Below are positions 7,126 through 13,578 of a stretch of 15,200 nucleotides of DNA, in pieces. Under the pieces are notes generated by a model. It had not been told where the DNA came from and made no database searches. It was given only the letters and a program-made list of their open reading frames with translations. Position 1 is the stretch's first letter. Each line of letters opens with the position of its first letter. The stretch is taken from positions 1 through 15,200 of the forward strand of contig JAPYTY010000019.1 of the NCBI GenBank assembly GCA_029942065.1. Direction: 5' to 3'. A program made the position numbers and the translations under genes. The stretch is from Acidobacteriota bacterium. Lineage in GTDB: Bacteria > Acidobacteriota > UBA6911 > RPQK01 > JADFOI01.

Positions 7126-8099
7126 GTGTTTTCAAAACGATTACTCGCGAATCGATTCGTCCCTTTGCCGTTCTTTCGGGAGCCGTTGTGACCCTGGGTC
7201 TGGTGGATCGGGGAAGCGGTAATTTCCTGAGCGTGGCAACCGCTTTTAGCGTCCTGCAACTTTTTTCCACCCTGGGGCTGGTCTCTCTGGCGCTGGGCCT
7301 CTCGCTGGTGGTGAGGGGATTTGATCTTTCCGTGGCCGGAATGCTCAGTCTAGCGGGCTGTGTGGCGGTCTTGACTGGAGCTACCCATCCCTGGCTGGGG
7401 TTAGCGGCCGGTCTCGCCCTGGGACTAGCAGCCGGCACCCTGCAGGGTCTGGTCATGACCGGGCTGCGGATCCCTCCCCTGGGAGTGACGCTTGGGGGTC
7501 TTCTCACTTTTCAGGGCCTCAGCTATGTTCTGACCGAGGGTCAGACGATCGCCTATCCCAATTACGACCTGGCGCTGATCCTGACCGAACCCATCATGGG
7601 GTTCTTATCCTACCGCAGCCTGATCACGCTGGGAGTATTCCTGATCGTGGCCCTGGTGATGTCCCATACGCGCCTCGGGCGGGATGTGGTGGCCACCGGC
7701 AGTGACCCGGAGGCCAGCAGGATTGCCGGAGTTCATACCGATCGGATTCTGATCGGGGTTTTTGCGCTATCCGGATTTCTTACCGCTCTGGCCGGTGTCT
7801 TGCTCAGCTACAGCCTGGCCGCGGCCTCACCAGTTGCCCTGTCTGACGTGCTGGTTCCAGCGGCAGCCGCAGCAATCCTCGGGGGTGTCTCACTTGGAGG
7901 CGGCAAGGGAAAACCACTGGGCATCGCCGCCGGGGTTCTGACCCTGTGTATCCTGCGATCGGGACTCAACGCCATTGGCGCATCCCCGTTCGTCCATGAA
8001 TTCGCCACCGGTGGAGTTCTCCTTGTGGTCGCGATTCTGGATGCGCCCGAACTTGCGCGCCGGCTGACTTCCTGGCGCCTGCGGGCAAGCGAGCGATAG
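7122..8099 (+). CDS. Sugar ABC transporter permease 2 (BPD_transp_2 family)
   Basis: 325 residues with many predicted transmembrane helices. It carries the typical FDLSVAGMLSLAG segment, the EAA-like loop GRDVVATGSDPEASRIAGV and a Gly-rich ILGGVSLGGGKGKPLG loop. It differs clearly from permease 1, so the channel is most likely a heterodimer, as in systems of the YtfT/YjfF or LsrC/LsrD kind. Its ATG (7122) overlaps the preceding stop in an ATGA junction, indicating translational coupling. It is the last gene of the operon; a short hairpin without a T-run follows at 8164. Confidence 0.92.
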   Translation: MSVFKTITRESIRPFAVLSGAVVTLGLVDRGSGNFLSVATAFSVLQLFSTLGLVSLALGLSLVVRGFDLSVAGMLSLAGCVAVLTGATHPWLGLAAGLALGLAAGTLQGLVMTGLRIPPLGVTLGGLLTFQGLSYVLTEGQTIAYPNYDLALILTEPIMGFLSYRSLITLGVFLIVALVMSHTRLGRDVVATGSDPEASRIAGVHTDRILIGVFALSGFLTALAGVLLSYSLAAASPVALSDVLVPAAAAAILGGVSLGGGKGKPLGIAAGVLTLCILRSGLNAIGASPFVHEFATGGVLLVVAILDAPELARRLTSWRLRASER

Positions 8100-8109
8100 A
8101 ACCCGAAGT

Positions 8110-8144
8110 AGGCATGGGTTGTCTTCGTTCCTCAGATGAAGGCG
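8110..8144. repeat. Partner of the 10295-10399 element, opposite orientation
   Basis: About 35 bp, including TTGTCTTCGTTCCTCAGATG, matches the reverse complement of 10354-10388 with about two differences. The unit core CTTCGTTCCTCAGAT is present once here and twice in tandem at the other site. The 15-bp outer inverted repeat of the other element is mostly missing here, so this looks like a partial or degraded copy. Confidence 0.65.
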
Positions 8145-8163
8145 GGCGATGCAGGGCCCCGCA

Positions 8164-8184
8164 GGCGTACTCTTGCAGTACGCC
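8164..8184. terminator. Hairpin after the ABC operon, possible bidirectional terminator
   Basis: Stem GGCGTACT (8164-8171), 5-nt loop CTTGC, AGTACGCC (8177-8184). It lies between two converging genes (permease 2 and the minus-strand Cys-rich gene), which suits a transcription end. Neither side has a U-tract, so intrinsic termination is doubtful; it may simply be part of the repeat region. Confidence 0.35.
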
Positions 8185-8261
8185 GAGGAACCCAAGGAAG
8201 CACGACACCGTCAGCGCGGATGGATGCGGCACTGCAGTAGACGATTCATGCATGATGCGGG

Positions 8262-8714
8262 TTAGTGCATGGTGGCGCAGTTGACGTCTTCCCAGGAACC
8301 TCCACCGGCTCGAATCTTCATCGGGACGAAGGGTTTGACAGCCGCTCCGGCACCTGCCCAGTGACCCTGAACCTCGACCGACTGGGCCGCATAATTGGAA
8401 AGAGTCGCCTGGGGATTACAGGAGAAAACCGCGGTGATCTCTCCTCCTGAAAACAGGGCGGCCGGCTGCCCACCTTTCAGACACATGGTGGCACAACTTT
8501 TCATTTCACCGGTAGGCATCATGTGATTGTCTTCCACATTTCTCCAGTTGTTCATCATGGCGTTACCCTTGGAGGCACAGGTCAGGTCAATGACCCTCCC
8601 CGAAAGGGTGATCATCTCGGGCTGACCCATCTGGGCCTGGAGATCCACCGCCGCAAAGGAAATTAGCAGGAGGAAAACGAAGGTTGTAACCAAGGCATAG
8701 TTTGTGTTTTTCAT
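8262..8714 (-). CDS. Small exported Cys/Met-rich protein of unknown function
   Basis: A 150-residue protein. A Sec signal peptide covers about residues 1-27 (KNTNYALV, a Phe/Leu-rich core, then LQAQ). The mature chain holds LSGRVIDLTC (Cys46), His64 in a Met-rich stretch, SCATMCLKGGQP (Cys74 and Cys78), Cys99, and ends CATMH (Cys146, His150). The pattern 'GxVxD-x-C ... CAxxCxxGGxP' recurs in exported hypothetical proteins of environmental bacteria. The Cys, His and Met residues would suit disulfides or a bound metal such as copper, but that is inference. ATG 8714 was preferred to the ORF start at 8744 because AAAGGAG (8725-8731) lies 10 nt upstream and the signal peptide begins there. It is transcribed alone, diverging from msrA. 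Confidence 0.78.
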   Translation of the reverse strand: MKNTNYALVTTFVFLLLISFAAVDLQAQMGQPEMITLSGRVIDLTCASKGNAMMNNWRNVEDNHMMPTGEMKSCATMCLKGGQPAALFSGGEITAVFSCNPQATLSNYAAQSVEVQGHWAGAGAAVKPFVPMKIRAGGGSWEDVNCATMH

Positions 8715-8822
8715 TTCTTGAAGACTCCTTTCATTAAGTCTCATTTTGTTTTAACAACTGAGAATCGATCAGGACAAGCCAGCCCCCCCATACCTGTCGT
8801 TAAACCGACAGGGGGACCCGGT

Positions 8823-8862
8823 TTCTCGTGCTTTCGTGCGTTTGTGCTGTCGTGCTGTGGTG
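8823..8862. repeat. Five-copy octamer array (consensus CTKTCGTG)
   Basis: Five consecutive 8-bp units each end in GTG: TTCTCGTG, CTTTCGTG, CGTTTGTG, CTGTCGTG and CTGTGGTG. It sits in the divergent gap between the Cys-rich gene and msrA. The related TCTTTGTG units at 9094-9137 and 2416-2440 show the same style of repeat. Confidence 0.6.
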
Positions 8863-8908
8863 CCGGATTCGGCACGCCCTTGCTGTGGGCGCACTCTGTG
8901 AGTGACCT

Positions 8909-9025
8909 TCCGGGAATGTGGGAGGCACCTCAGGTGCCGAATCCGGAGAGCCGCTCGCAGAGCGGCCGCTACATGATCGTGCCGACTGGACGATTCGGCG
9001 CCTGAGGCGCCTCCCACACTCCGGA
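8909..9025. repeat. 117-bp relative of the 3403-3632 module
   Basis: The ends TCCGGGAATGTGGGAGGC (8909-8926) and GCCTCCCACACTCCGGA (9009-9025) form an inverted repeat with one bulge and one mismatch. They closely match the ends of the 230-bp module. The interior shares CCGCTACATGATCGTGCC with it, and also holds a GCCGCTC-gca-GAGCGGC hairpin (8950-8966) and a GGCGCC-TGA-GGCGCC stem (8997-9011). No reading frame of interest was seen. Confidence 0.65.
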
Positions 9026-9048
9026 CACAAACTCCTGATCTCTCTTTT

Positions 9049-9072
9049 CAGCCGGTCAGTCGGTCAGCCGGT
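9049..9072. repeat. Three-copy octamer array (CAGCCGGT)
   Basis: CAGCCGGT, CAGTCGGT and CAGCCGGT run in perfect tandem with one substitution. Further TCTTTGTG-like octamers follow at 9094-9137, leading up to msrA. With 8823-8862 and 8909-9025, the 433-bp gap 8745-9177 is almost entirely repeat sequence. Confidence 0.55.
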
Positions 9073-9177
9073 TTCCCACTGCACTACTGCACCACTCTGT
9101 GTCTCTGTGGTGAACCTTTCTTCTTTGTGCCTTTGTGGTGTAGCCTTATAGGCAAGAGAGGGAGAGGAGCCCACCAA

Positions 9178-9645
9178 ATGGAAGAAGCAACTTTTGGAGC
9201 CGGCTGTTTTTGGGGAGTGGAAGCGGCCTTTCGGCAACTCGATGGAGTTCAGACCACTTCAGTGGGCTACCTGGGAGGGGCCCTCGAAAACCCCACTTAC
9301 CAGCACGTCTGCTCCGGGCAGACGGGACACGCCGAGGGAGTGCGGGTCGAATTTGACCCTGACCGGGTTTCCTACCACGATCTTCTCGATTTTTTCTGGA
9401 AAATCCACGATCCCACCACCCTGAACCGGCAGGGTCCGGACGTCGGAGACCAGTACCGGTCTGCCATCTTCTTTCACACTCCGGAGCAGCAAACGGCAGC
9501 CGAGGCTTCCAAGGCCCAACTGGAGGCCGGCAGCCAATACCCCAACTCCGTCGTGACAGAGATTATCCCCGTATCGGAATTCTATATGGCAGAGGATTAC
9601 CACCAGCAATATTTTGAGAAACGAGGTGTCGCCCACTCGTCCTGA
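9178..9645 (+). CDS. msrA: Peptide-methionine (S)-S-oxide reductase MsrA
   Basis: 155 residues, a compact cytoplasmic MsrA that reduces methionine-S-sulfoxide in proteins and free Met. The catalytic motif GCFWG holds nucleophile Cys10. YQHVCSGQTGHAEGVRVEFDP, DFFWKIHDPTTLNRQGPDVGDQYRSAIF and the C-terminal EDYHQQYFEKRG are all family signatures. The only other Cys is the conserved one in VCSGQTGH. There is no C-terminal resolving Cys: the chain ends RGVAHSS, so it should be a short form recycled differently from the three-Cys E. coli enzyme. ATG 9178 is preceded by GGAGAGGAG at good spacing; the longer frame from 9127 is repeat-derived. The DUF2911 gene follows 43 bp later, probably in the same transcript. 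Confidence 0.96.
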   Translation: MEEATFGAGCFWGVEAAFRQLDGVQTTSVGYLGGALENPTYQHVCSGQTGHAEGVRVEFDPDRVSYHDLLDFFWKIHDPTTLNRQGPDVGDQYRSAIFFHTPEQQTAAEASKAQLEAGSQYPNSVVTEIIPVSEFYMAEDYHQQYFEKRGVAHSS

Positions 9646-9688
9646 GGGGCACCAGAAACTGAAACAACGCATCAAGGGAGGTAGAAAG

Positions 9689-10294
9689 ATGAAAAAACTG
9701 AGTTATGTTCTAGCTCTATGGATTCTGGTCGGTCCAGCTCTTTACGCCCAGGAAGGTTCGATAGTGGGCCTGGGCGGAAGACTTGTCCAGCGTGCATCCG
9801 CCAGGATTCTTTATATGAACCAGAGCACCAACAGCTTCGTCGGCCAGTTGGTGGTCAACTATGGACAGCCGGTTTGGAAGGCCGAGTATGAAGACCTGGG
9901 CCTGTTTGACAAGATGACCAAGGGCCAGGTCTGGCGCATGGGAGACAATTTCTGGAGTGTTCTGGACACCCATGTTCCTTTGAAGGTCAGCGGTCGGGAC
10001 ATTGACGTCGGATCCTACTATCTGGGCGTTCATCGCTCTCAGGATGGGAACAGCTGGAGTCTGGCCTTCCTGGACCCGGGTGCGATTCGGGAGGCCCGCC
10101 TGGATGCCTCTGAGATCGCCAAAGCCACAGTGGATTTCATGGTCCCCATGAGCTACTCGAGAACCGATGAGAGCGTTGAAAATCTGACAATCACACTGGA
10201 CTATCCGAAGGAGGATCCCACCGATGTCACTTTGAGAGTGACCTGGGGAAGACTGCAGTTGACGGCTCCCGTCGAAGCCATGGGAATCAATTAG
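9689..10294 (+). CDS. DUF2911 family exported protein
   Basis: 201 residues. A signal peptide (MKKLSYVLALWILVGPALYA) ends with a clean AYA-like cleavage site before QEG. The body matches DUF2911: VNYGQPVWK, then the KGQVWRMGDN block, VPLKVSGRDIDVGSYYLGV and WSLAFLDP, in the usual order. The biochemical role of DUF2911 is not known; members are typically periplasmic beta-rich proteins. ATG 9689 was chosen because GGGAGGT (9676-9682) lies 6 nt upstream and the signal peptide starts there; the frame to 9614 overlaps msrA. A 105-bp palindromic element begins at the base immediately after its stop codon. Confidence 0.85.
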   Translation: MKKLSYVLALWILVGPALYAQEGSIVGLGGRLVQRASARILYMNQSTNSFVGQLVVNYGQPVWKAEYEDLGLFDKMTKGQVWRMGDNFWSVLDTHVPLKVSGRDIDVGSYYLGVHRSQDGNSWSLAFLDPGAIREARLDASEIAKATVDFMVPMSYSRTDESVENLTITLDYPKEDPTDVTLRVTWGRLQLTAPVEAMGIN

Positions 10295-10399
10295 TAGCCC
10301 GGATTAGGCGTAAATTGTTTACTGCAGGGCCGCCTTCATCTGAGGAACGAAGTCGCCTTTATCTGAGGAACGAAGACAACCTATGCCTAATCCGGGCTA
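10295..10399. repeat. 105-bp element: 15-bp inverted repeats around a tandem 23-bp repeat
   Basis: TAGCCCGGATTAGGC (10295-10309) is matched exactly by GCCTAATCCGGGCTA (10385-10399). Between them lie two adjacent 23-bp copies (10331-10353 and 10354-10376; core ATCTGAGGAACGAAG) with two differences. A partial copy lies inverted at 8110-8144. The element starts at the first base after the DUF2911 stop and fills nearly the whole gap before the next gene (GTG 10417), consistent with insertion or with a transcript-end structure. Confidence 0.75.
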
Positions 10400-10416
10400 G
10401 CAACCCGAGGCCGTGA

Positions 10417-11127
10417 GTGGCAACCCGTTTGGACGGTTTCCGACCCGAGTTCCTTGACTTTCAAAAAGGCATTCGAGTCGGCCATCTGGAGCCTCACCAG
10501 CGGATCACCCAGATCCTCAAACTGAGCCTCCAGACACTCTACCGGGAAGACTTCGTGATTGACCGCTGGGGGCGGGGGGTTTACTGGCAGTGGATCTGTT
10601 TCTTGCCCAGGGCCAACCGCACGGCCAAGCCCCTCTCCGCTGATGTGAACTTCGGGTGCTCCAAATTCTTCATCAAGATGGACCGGACCGAAGGCCTCTT
10701 CAAGGCTGGCCTTCACATCGAGCGGGGAAGGATCGAGGCTTCCGGGGAGCGCTCGGGTTATCAGCTTCAAGAGGACTGGGACTGGCACCGGCTGATCCAT
10801 GCCATCCACAGCAACTCCCCTTTTTACGGCCAGCTCCGGCGGCTGATCCAGGAGGACGGCTTCCAGATCTACTGCGGAACCCGAGAAACGGGCACCCACT
10901 TTGATGATGCTCATTTTCCCTCGGCAGAGACCTTGAAAAGCGCCTTGCTGGGTTATGCCGACCGGGATTGGGTGGTGTTTCAACTTTACTATCCGATGAC
11001 ACCAAAGGAAGTGCAAAGTTCGGGCGGCTCCGATTTGGTAGAATCCATTCTGGCCATCATGAAGGAGGTGGCCCCGCTGATGAATGAGTGCATGCAAATC
11101 AGTCTTTCACAGGCCGACTCTACATGA
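10417..11127 (+). CDS. Conserved-looking hypothetical protein, 236 residues
   Basis: I do not recognise the family. The protein is soluble, with no signal peptide or membrane helix, and rich in aromatic and charged residues. Notable stretches are GVYWQWICFLPR (about 54-65), KFFIKMDRTEGLFKAGLHIERG (about 83-104), WDWHRLIHAI and DRDWVVFQLYYPM near the C-terminus. GTG 10417 is the earliest possible start because a TGA stop directly precedes it; CGAGG lies about 6 nt upstream. The overlapping minus-strand frame of equal length has a composition typical of a shadow and was not chosen. It lies between the palindromic element and the exported Dabb gene, on the same strand. Confidence 0.65.
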   Translation: MATRLDGFRPEFLDFQKGIRVGHLEPHQRITQILKLSLQTLYREDFVIDRWGRGVYWQWICFLPRANRTAKPLSADVNFGCSKFFIKMDRTEGLFKAGLHIERGRIEASGERSGYQLQEDWDWHRLIHAIHSNSPFYGQLRRLIQEDGFQIYCGTRETGTHFDDAHFPSAETLKSALLGYADRDWVVFQLYYPMTPKEVQSSGGSDLVESILAIMKEVAPLMNECMQISLSQADST

Positions 11128-11236
11128 TCCAGGAATCCCGGCATCAGAAAATAGATGGCTCCACCATTCTCTCCTTGCCAGCCGGGACTTGATTCGGCCA
11201 CAATCACACACAAAATAAGCTGGAGTTGGAGGATTT

Positions 11237-11644
11237 ATGAAAAAAACTATCAGCCGAAAACTGATGTTCATGCTCATCGGAAGTACCCTCTTCCTGGCAG
11301 GATGGGTGATGGGGCAGCGTCGGGCAAGCCTGGAACACACCACCGTTCACGCGGTCGCCTGGACTGCCGCTGAGAATGCGACACCCGCAGGCCTGGAAAA
11401 CTTCAAGCGGGCCACGGAAGAACTGGTCACCGCCATGCCCGGGCTCGAGCGGGCCTGGGTTGGCAAGCTGAGGCAACCCATGGTGGTTGGAGACATCACC
11501 CGCACCCATGGCCTGGTGCTGGAGTTTGATACGGTCGAAAACAAGGTAGCCTACTCGGATCATCCCGCCCGCGTCCCATGGGCCAAGGTCTGGAGTGAGG
11601 TGAGAGTGCCCCGCTCCACCAACTTCGATGTCATTGGCGAATGA
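11237..11644 (+). CDS. Exported Dabb-domain (stress-responsive A/B barrel) protein
   Basis: 135 residues. The basic start KKTISRK and the hydrophobic segment LMFMLIGSTLFLAGWVMG (about 9-26) form a signal peptide or membrane anchor. The remaining ~100 residues form one dimeric alpha-beta barrel domain of the Dabb type: TTVHAVAW at the start, a predicted helix ENFKRATEELVTAMPG, then THGLVLEFDTVENKVAYSDHPARVPWAKVW and the closing VRVPRSTNFDVIG. Function is unknown; related domains are enzymes or stress proteins. GGAGG (11228-11232) lies 4 nt before ATG 11237. The next gene is 55 bp downstream and encodes a protein of the same fold class. Confidence 0.8.
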   Translation: MKKTISRKLMFMLIGSTLFLAGWVMGQRRASLEHTTVHAVAWTAAENATPAGLENFKRATEELVTAMPGLERAWVGKLRQPMVVGDITRTHGLVLEFDTVENKVAYSDHPARVPWAKVWSEVRVPRSTNFDVIGE

Positions 11645-11699
11645 TGCCACTGAGCCCGGCTAAAACAAACATTAACTCGATGGATGGAGAGGATCCAAT

Positions 11700-11984
11700 A
11701 TGGCGTATCTACTAGTTCGACATCAGGTGAAAAACTATTCTTCTTGGAAGGATTCCTTTATTGAAGACCGCCTCACCCGCCAGAAGAGTGGCTCAAGGGG
11801 AGGATTTGTTTTTCGCAATACCGACAAGCCTGATGAAGTTTTCATCCTACTGGAATGGGACGACCACGAGAGCAGTCGTGAGTTCATCCAATCGGGTGAT
11901 TGGAAAGAGGCATTGGAAAGGTCCGGGGTCTGTGACAAACCGGATTTCTATTTTCTGGAGGATGTGGCACAACCGACGATGTAG
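11700..11984 (+). CDS. Small ABM/dimeric alpha-beta barrel family protein
   Basis: 94 residues, cytoplasmic, no signal peptide. It matches small proteins often labelled 'antibiotic biosynthesis monooxygenase-like': LLVRHQVKNYSSWKDSF at the N-terminus, a Gly-containing turn (SGSRGGFVFRN), then the DKPDEVFILLEWDDHESSREFI strand-helix block and WKEALERSGVCDKPDFYFLED. Enzymatic activity is not shown by the sequence. GGAGAGG (11686-11692) precedes ATG 11700 by 7 nt. Probably co-transcribed with the Dabb gene. The tail converges on the small minus-strand gene, 24 bp away. Confidence 0.75.
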   Translation: MAYLLVRHQVKNYSSWKDSFIEDRLTRQKSGSRGGFVFRNTDKPDEVFILLEWDDHESSREFIQSGDWKEALERSGVCDKPDFYFLEDVAQPTM

Positions 11985-12008
11985 GCGGTGATACCGGAAT
12001 CGGCCTTG

Positions 12009-12173
12009 TCAGGCACTCTGTTGAAGCTCCTCGACCACTGCATCCTCCGTGCGAGTGGCTAATTGAGCTTCCCGCCGTTTTCTCTCAAGAGCTTCTCGGT
12101 TCCGTTTCAGCAATTCCTCTAGATGAGGGTCTGGGGTGAAACGTCTCACGAAACATCTGAGCATTTTCCACAT
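12009..12173 (-). CDS. Small charged protein, 54 residues, unknown function
   Basis: The start ATG (12171-12173, minus) is preceded 8 nt upstream by AAAGGAG (12182-12188), a near-perfect ribosome binding site. The product begins MWKMLRCFVRRF, a short hydrophobic/basic start, followed by a highly charged stretch from HLEELLKRNREALERKRR to about residue 50 that is probably a single helix or short coiled coil. It might sit at a membrane or bind another protein; I recognise no family. A longer in-frame ORF extends to 12509, but it overlaps the thioesterase gene and has shadow composition, so the short start is preferred. Confidence 0.6.
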   Translation of the reverse strand: MWKMLRCFVRRFTPDPHLEELLKRNREALERKRREAQLATRTEDAVVEELQQSA

Positions 12174-12181
12174 AGTCTCAG

Positions 12182-12188
12182 CTCCTTT
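12182..12188 (-). promoter_or_regulatory. Strong ribosome binding site (AAAGGAG) deciding the small-gene start
   Basis: On the minus strand AAAGGAG lies 8 nt before ATG 12173, close to ideal spacing. It is the main reason for calling the 54-residue gene real and for choosing its start. Confidence 0.6.
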
Positions 12189-12366
12189 GCCACTTTTCCG
12201 ATAGGCTTTGATAGAACTGGATACAATAGGGCACACTTCGCCTTTACCTATCGGCCATTTTTTTATACCACTCAGAGGTGACGCCAGGGCCCGGATGATC
12301 GCTAGCCCGCAGGGTCCATGATCCGGCCTGAAAATCAGTCTCACAGGAACATCAGGAGGGAAAACA

Positions 12367-12726
12367 GTGGAACTGTTTGAAGAGATTCGACCTGGGCTGA
12401 CACGGGAACACTCGCTCACGGTTGAAGAGGAGCACGCGGTCTCCCCGGCCGGCATTCTGGTGTTGAGCACGCCCATGATGATCCGGCACATGGAGCTCAA
12501 CTCAGCCAAGATAATTCGCCCCCTGCTGCCCGTTGATTTCGCCAGCGTGGGTTATGAAGTCAACATCCGGCACAAGGCGCCTGCCTTTCTGGGCGCCCGG
12601 ATCACGGTGTGGTCCAGGCTAGTGGAGGTCGACGGCCGCAAGCTCCTGTTCGAGGTAAAGGTCACCGAAGGAGAGAAGCTAATCGGGGAAGGAACCCATC
12701 GACGAACCATCGTCCCGATGCAATAG
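12367..12726 (+). CDS. FlK-like hotdog-fold thioesterase
   Basis: 119 residues, one hotdog domain, resembling fluoroacetyl-CoA thioesterase FlK and its housekeeping relatives that hydrolyse acyl-CoA. The FlK catalytic triad can be placed: Thr35 (LSTPMM), Glu43 (RHMEL) and His69 (NIRHKA), with the FlK spacing (8 and 26 residues). VWSRLVEVDGRKLLFEVKV and IGEGTHRRTIV match the family C-terminus. The start is GTG 12367, with AGGAGGG (12354-12360) 6 nt upstream. Sequence does not show whether it prefers short acyl-CoAs; fluoroacetate resistance should not be assumed. It is followed by a converging CBS gene. Confidence 0.85.
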   Translation: MELFEEIRPGLTREHSLTVEEEHAVSPAGILVLSTPMMIRHMELNSAKIIRPLLPVDFASVGYEVNIRHKAPAFLGARITVWSRLVEVDGRKLLFEVKVTEGEKLIGEGTHRRTIVPMQ

Positions 12727-12835
12727 CCCGCATCATGTCTAGGTTCTCTACTCCATTGCCACCCACCCGATTATGTCCATCTTGGAAAACGTGAGGGTCC
12801 CGGATCCCGGTCCAGGCGCTCGGGCGAGTCCGATC

Positions 12836-13267
12836 TTATTTACTGATGTAACTCTCGAGTTGGTTAATGATGAACTTCTGCTCCGAGATGACCTCTTTAA
12901 CCACATCGCCGATCGAAATCAGGCCGACCAGGTTGCCCTCCTCTTCCATCACCGGTAAATGACGGACACGTTTATCGGTCATCAACTCCATGCAATCATT
13001 GATGGTCTGGGTGGGCCGGATGCAAACGACTTCCGAACTCATGATTTCCTTGACCGGCGTATCTTTGGAAGACTTGCCCTTCAAGGTAACCTTCCGCGCA
13101 TAATCCCGCTCTGACAAAATACCCACCAGCTTCTCTTCTTCCAGCACCAGAACCGTCCCACAGTTTTTTTCGGACATCAACTCAAGAGCTTGGTAGACCG
13201 GGGTTTCCGGATCAACGGACCAGACGTCGTCTCCCTTTTTGCTCAGCAGTTCGGCGACGTATTTCAA
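12836..13267 (-). CDS. Tandem CBS domain protein
   Basis: 143 residues consisting of one CBS pair (a Bateman module), with no fused effector domain. CBS1 covers about 8-60 (VWSVDPETPVYQALELMSEKN ... VGILSERDYARK). CBS2 covers about 72-130 (VKEIMSSEVVCIRPTQTINDCMELMTDKRVRHLPV ... VGLISIGDVVKEVI). Such stand-alone proteins bind adenine nucleotides and modulate partner proteins. The start is TTG at 13267: no ATG exists upstream before a stop, and the first internal ATG would cut into CBS1. GGGAG (13275-13279) precedes it by 7 nt. It diverges from the DUF4139 gene and converges on the thioesterase gene. Confidence 0.9.
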   Translation of the reverse strand: MKYVAELLSKKGDDVWSVDPETPVYQALELMSEKNCGTVLVLEEEKLVGILSERDYARKVTLKGKSSKDTPVKEIMSSEVVCIRPTQTINDCMELMTDKRVRHLPVMEEEGNLVGLISIGDVVKEVISEQKFIINQLESYISK

Positions 13268-13415
13268 TTCTCCACTCCCTTGCTTAAAGCACTTCGAGGA
13301 CCGCCAGGAAAGTCCCCTACTGCCCTGTATGTTTCTTCGAATTCTGCGGTGGCTAGAGTAAACCCGACCATAAAGTCTCTCCTTATCTTGCCTTCCCTGA
13401 GGAGCTTGTCGCTAA

Positions 13416-13444
13416 ATCATAAGCCCAAAAGGGGTTAAAGGCAA
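13416..13444 (-). promoter_or_regulatory. Candidate sigma-70 promoter for the CBS gene
   Basis: On the minus strand: -35 TTGCCT (13439-13444), a 17-bp spacer, then -10 TATGAT (13416-13421). The -10 matches the consensus at 5 of 6 positions, the -35 at 4 of 6. It would leave a leader of about 140 nt before TTG 13267. Confidence 0.35.
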
Positions 13445-13578
13445 TAGTCGGGATGATGAATAGGTTCACTTCGCCCAGTATAGGGCTTCATTGTATAGAG
13501 AACCTGTACTCGATGGCGACGCCGGCTCGGGTGAGCCGGGTTTCAAACAGCGCCACAGAAGCCAGGCCAAGACGGCTC

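Noticed and set aside
10331..10376. Tandem 23-bp repeat considered as a CRISPR fragment
   Set aside because: The two units are directly adjacent with no spacer, sit inside a palindromic element, and there are no cas genes.
10387..11097. A 236-codon minus-strand ORF opposite the 10417-11127 gene
   Set aside because: Starts inside the palindromic element, is rich in His/Pro/Val without domain-like blocks, and mirrors the codon pattern of the plus-strand gene; judged a shadow.
12174..12509. In-frame N-terminal extension of the 54-residue minus-strand gene
   Set aside because: Overlaps the start of the thioesterase gene, is low in sequence character, and skips the strong ribosome binding site at 12182-12188.
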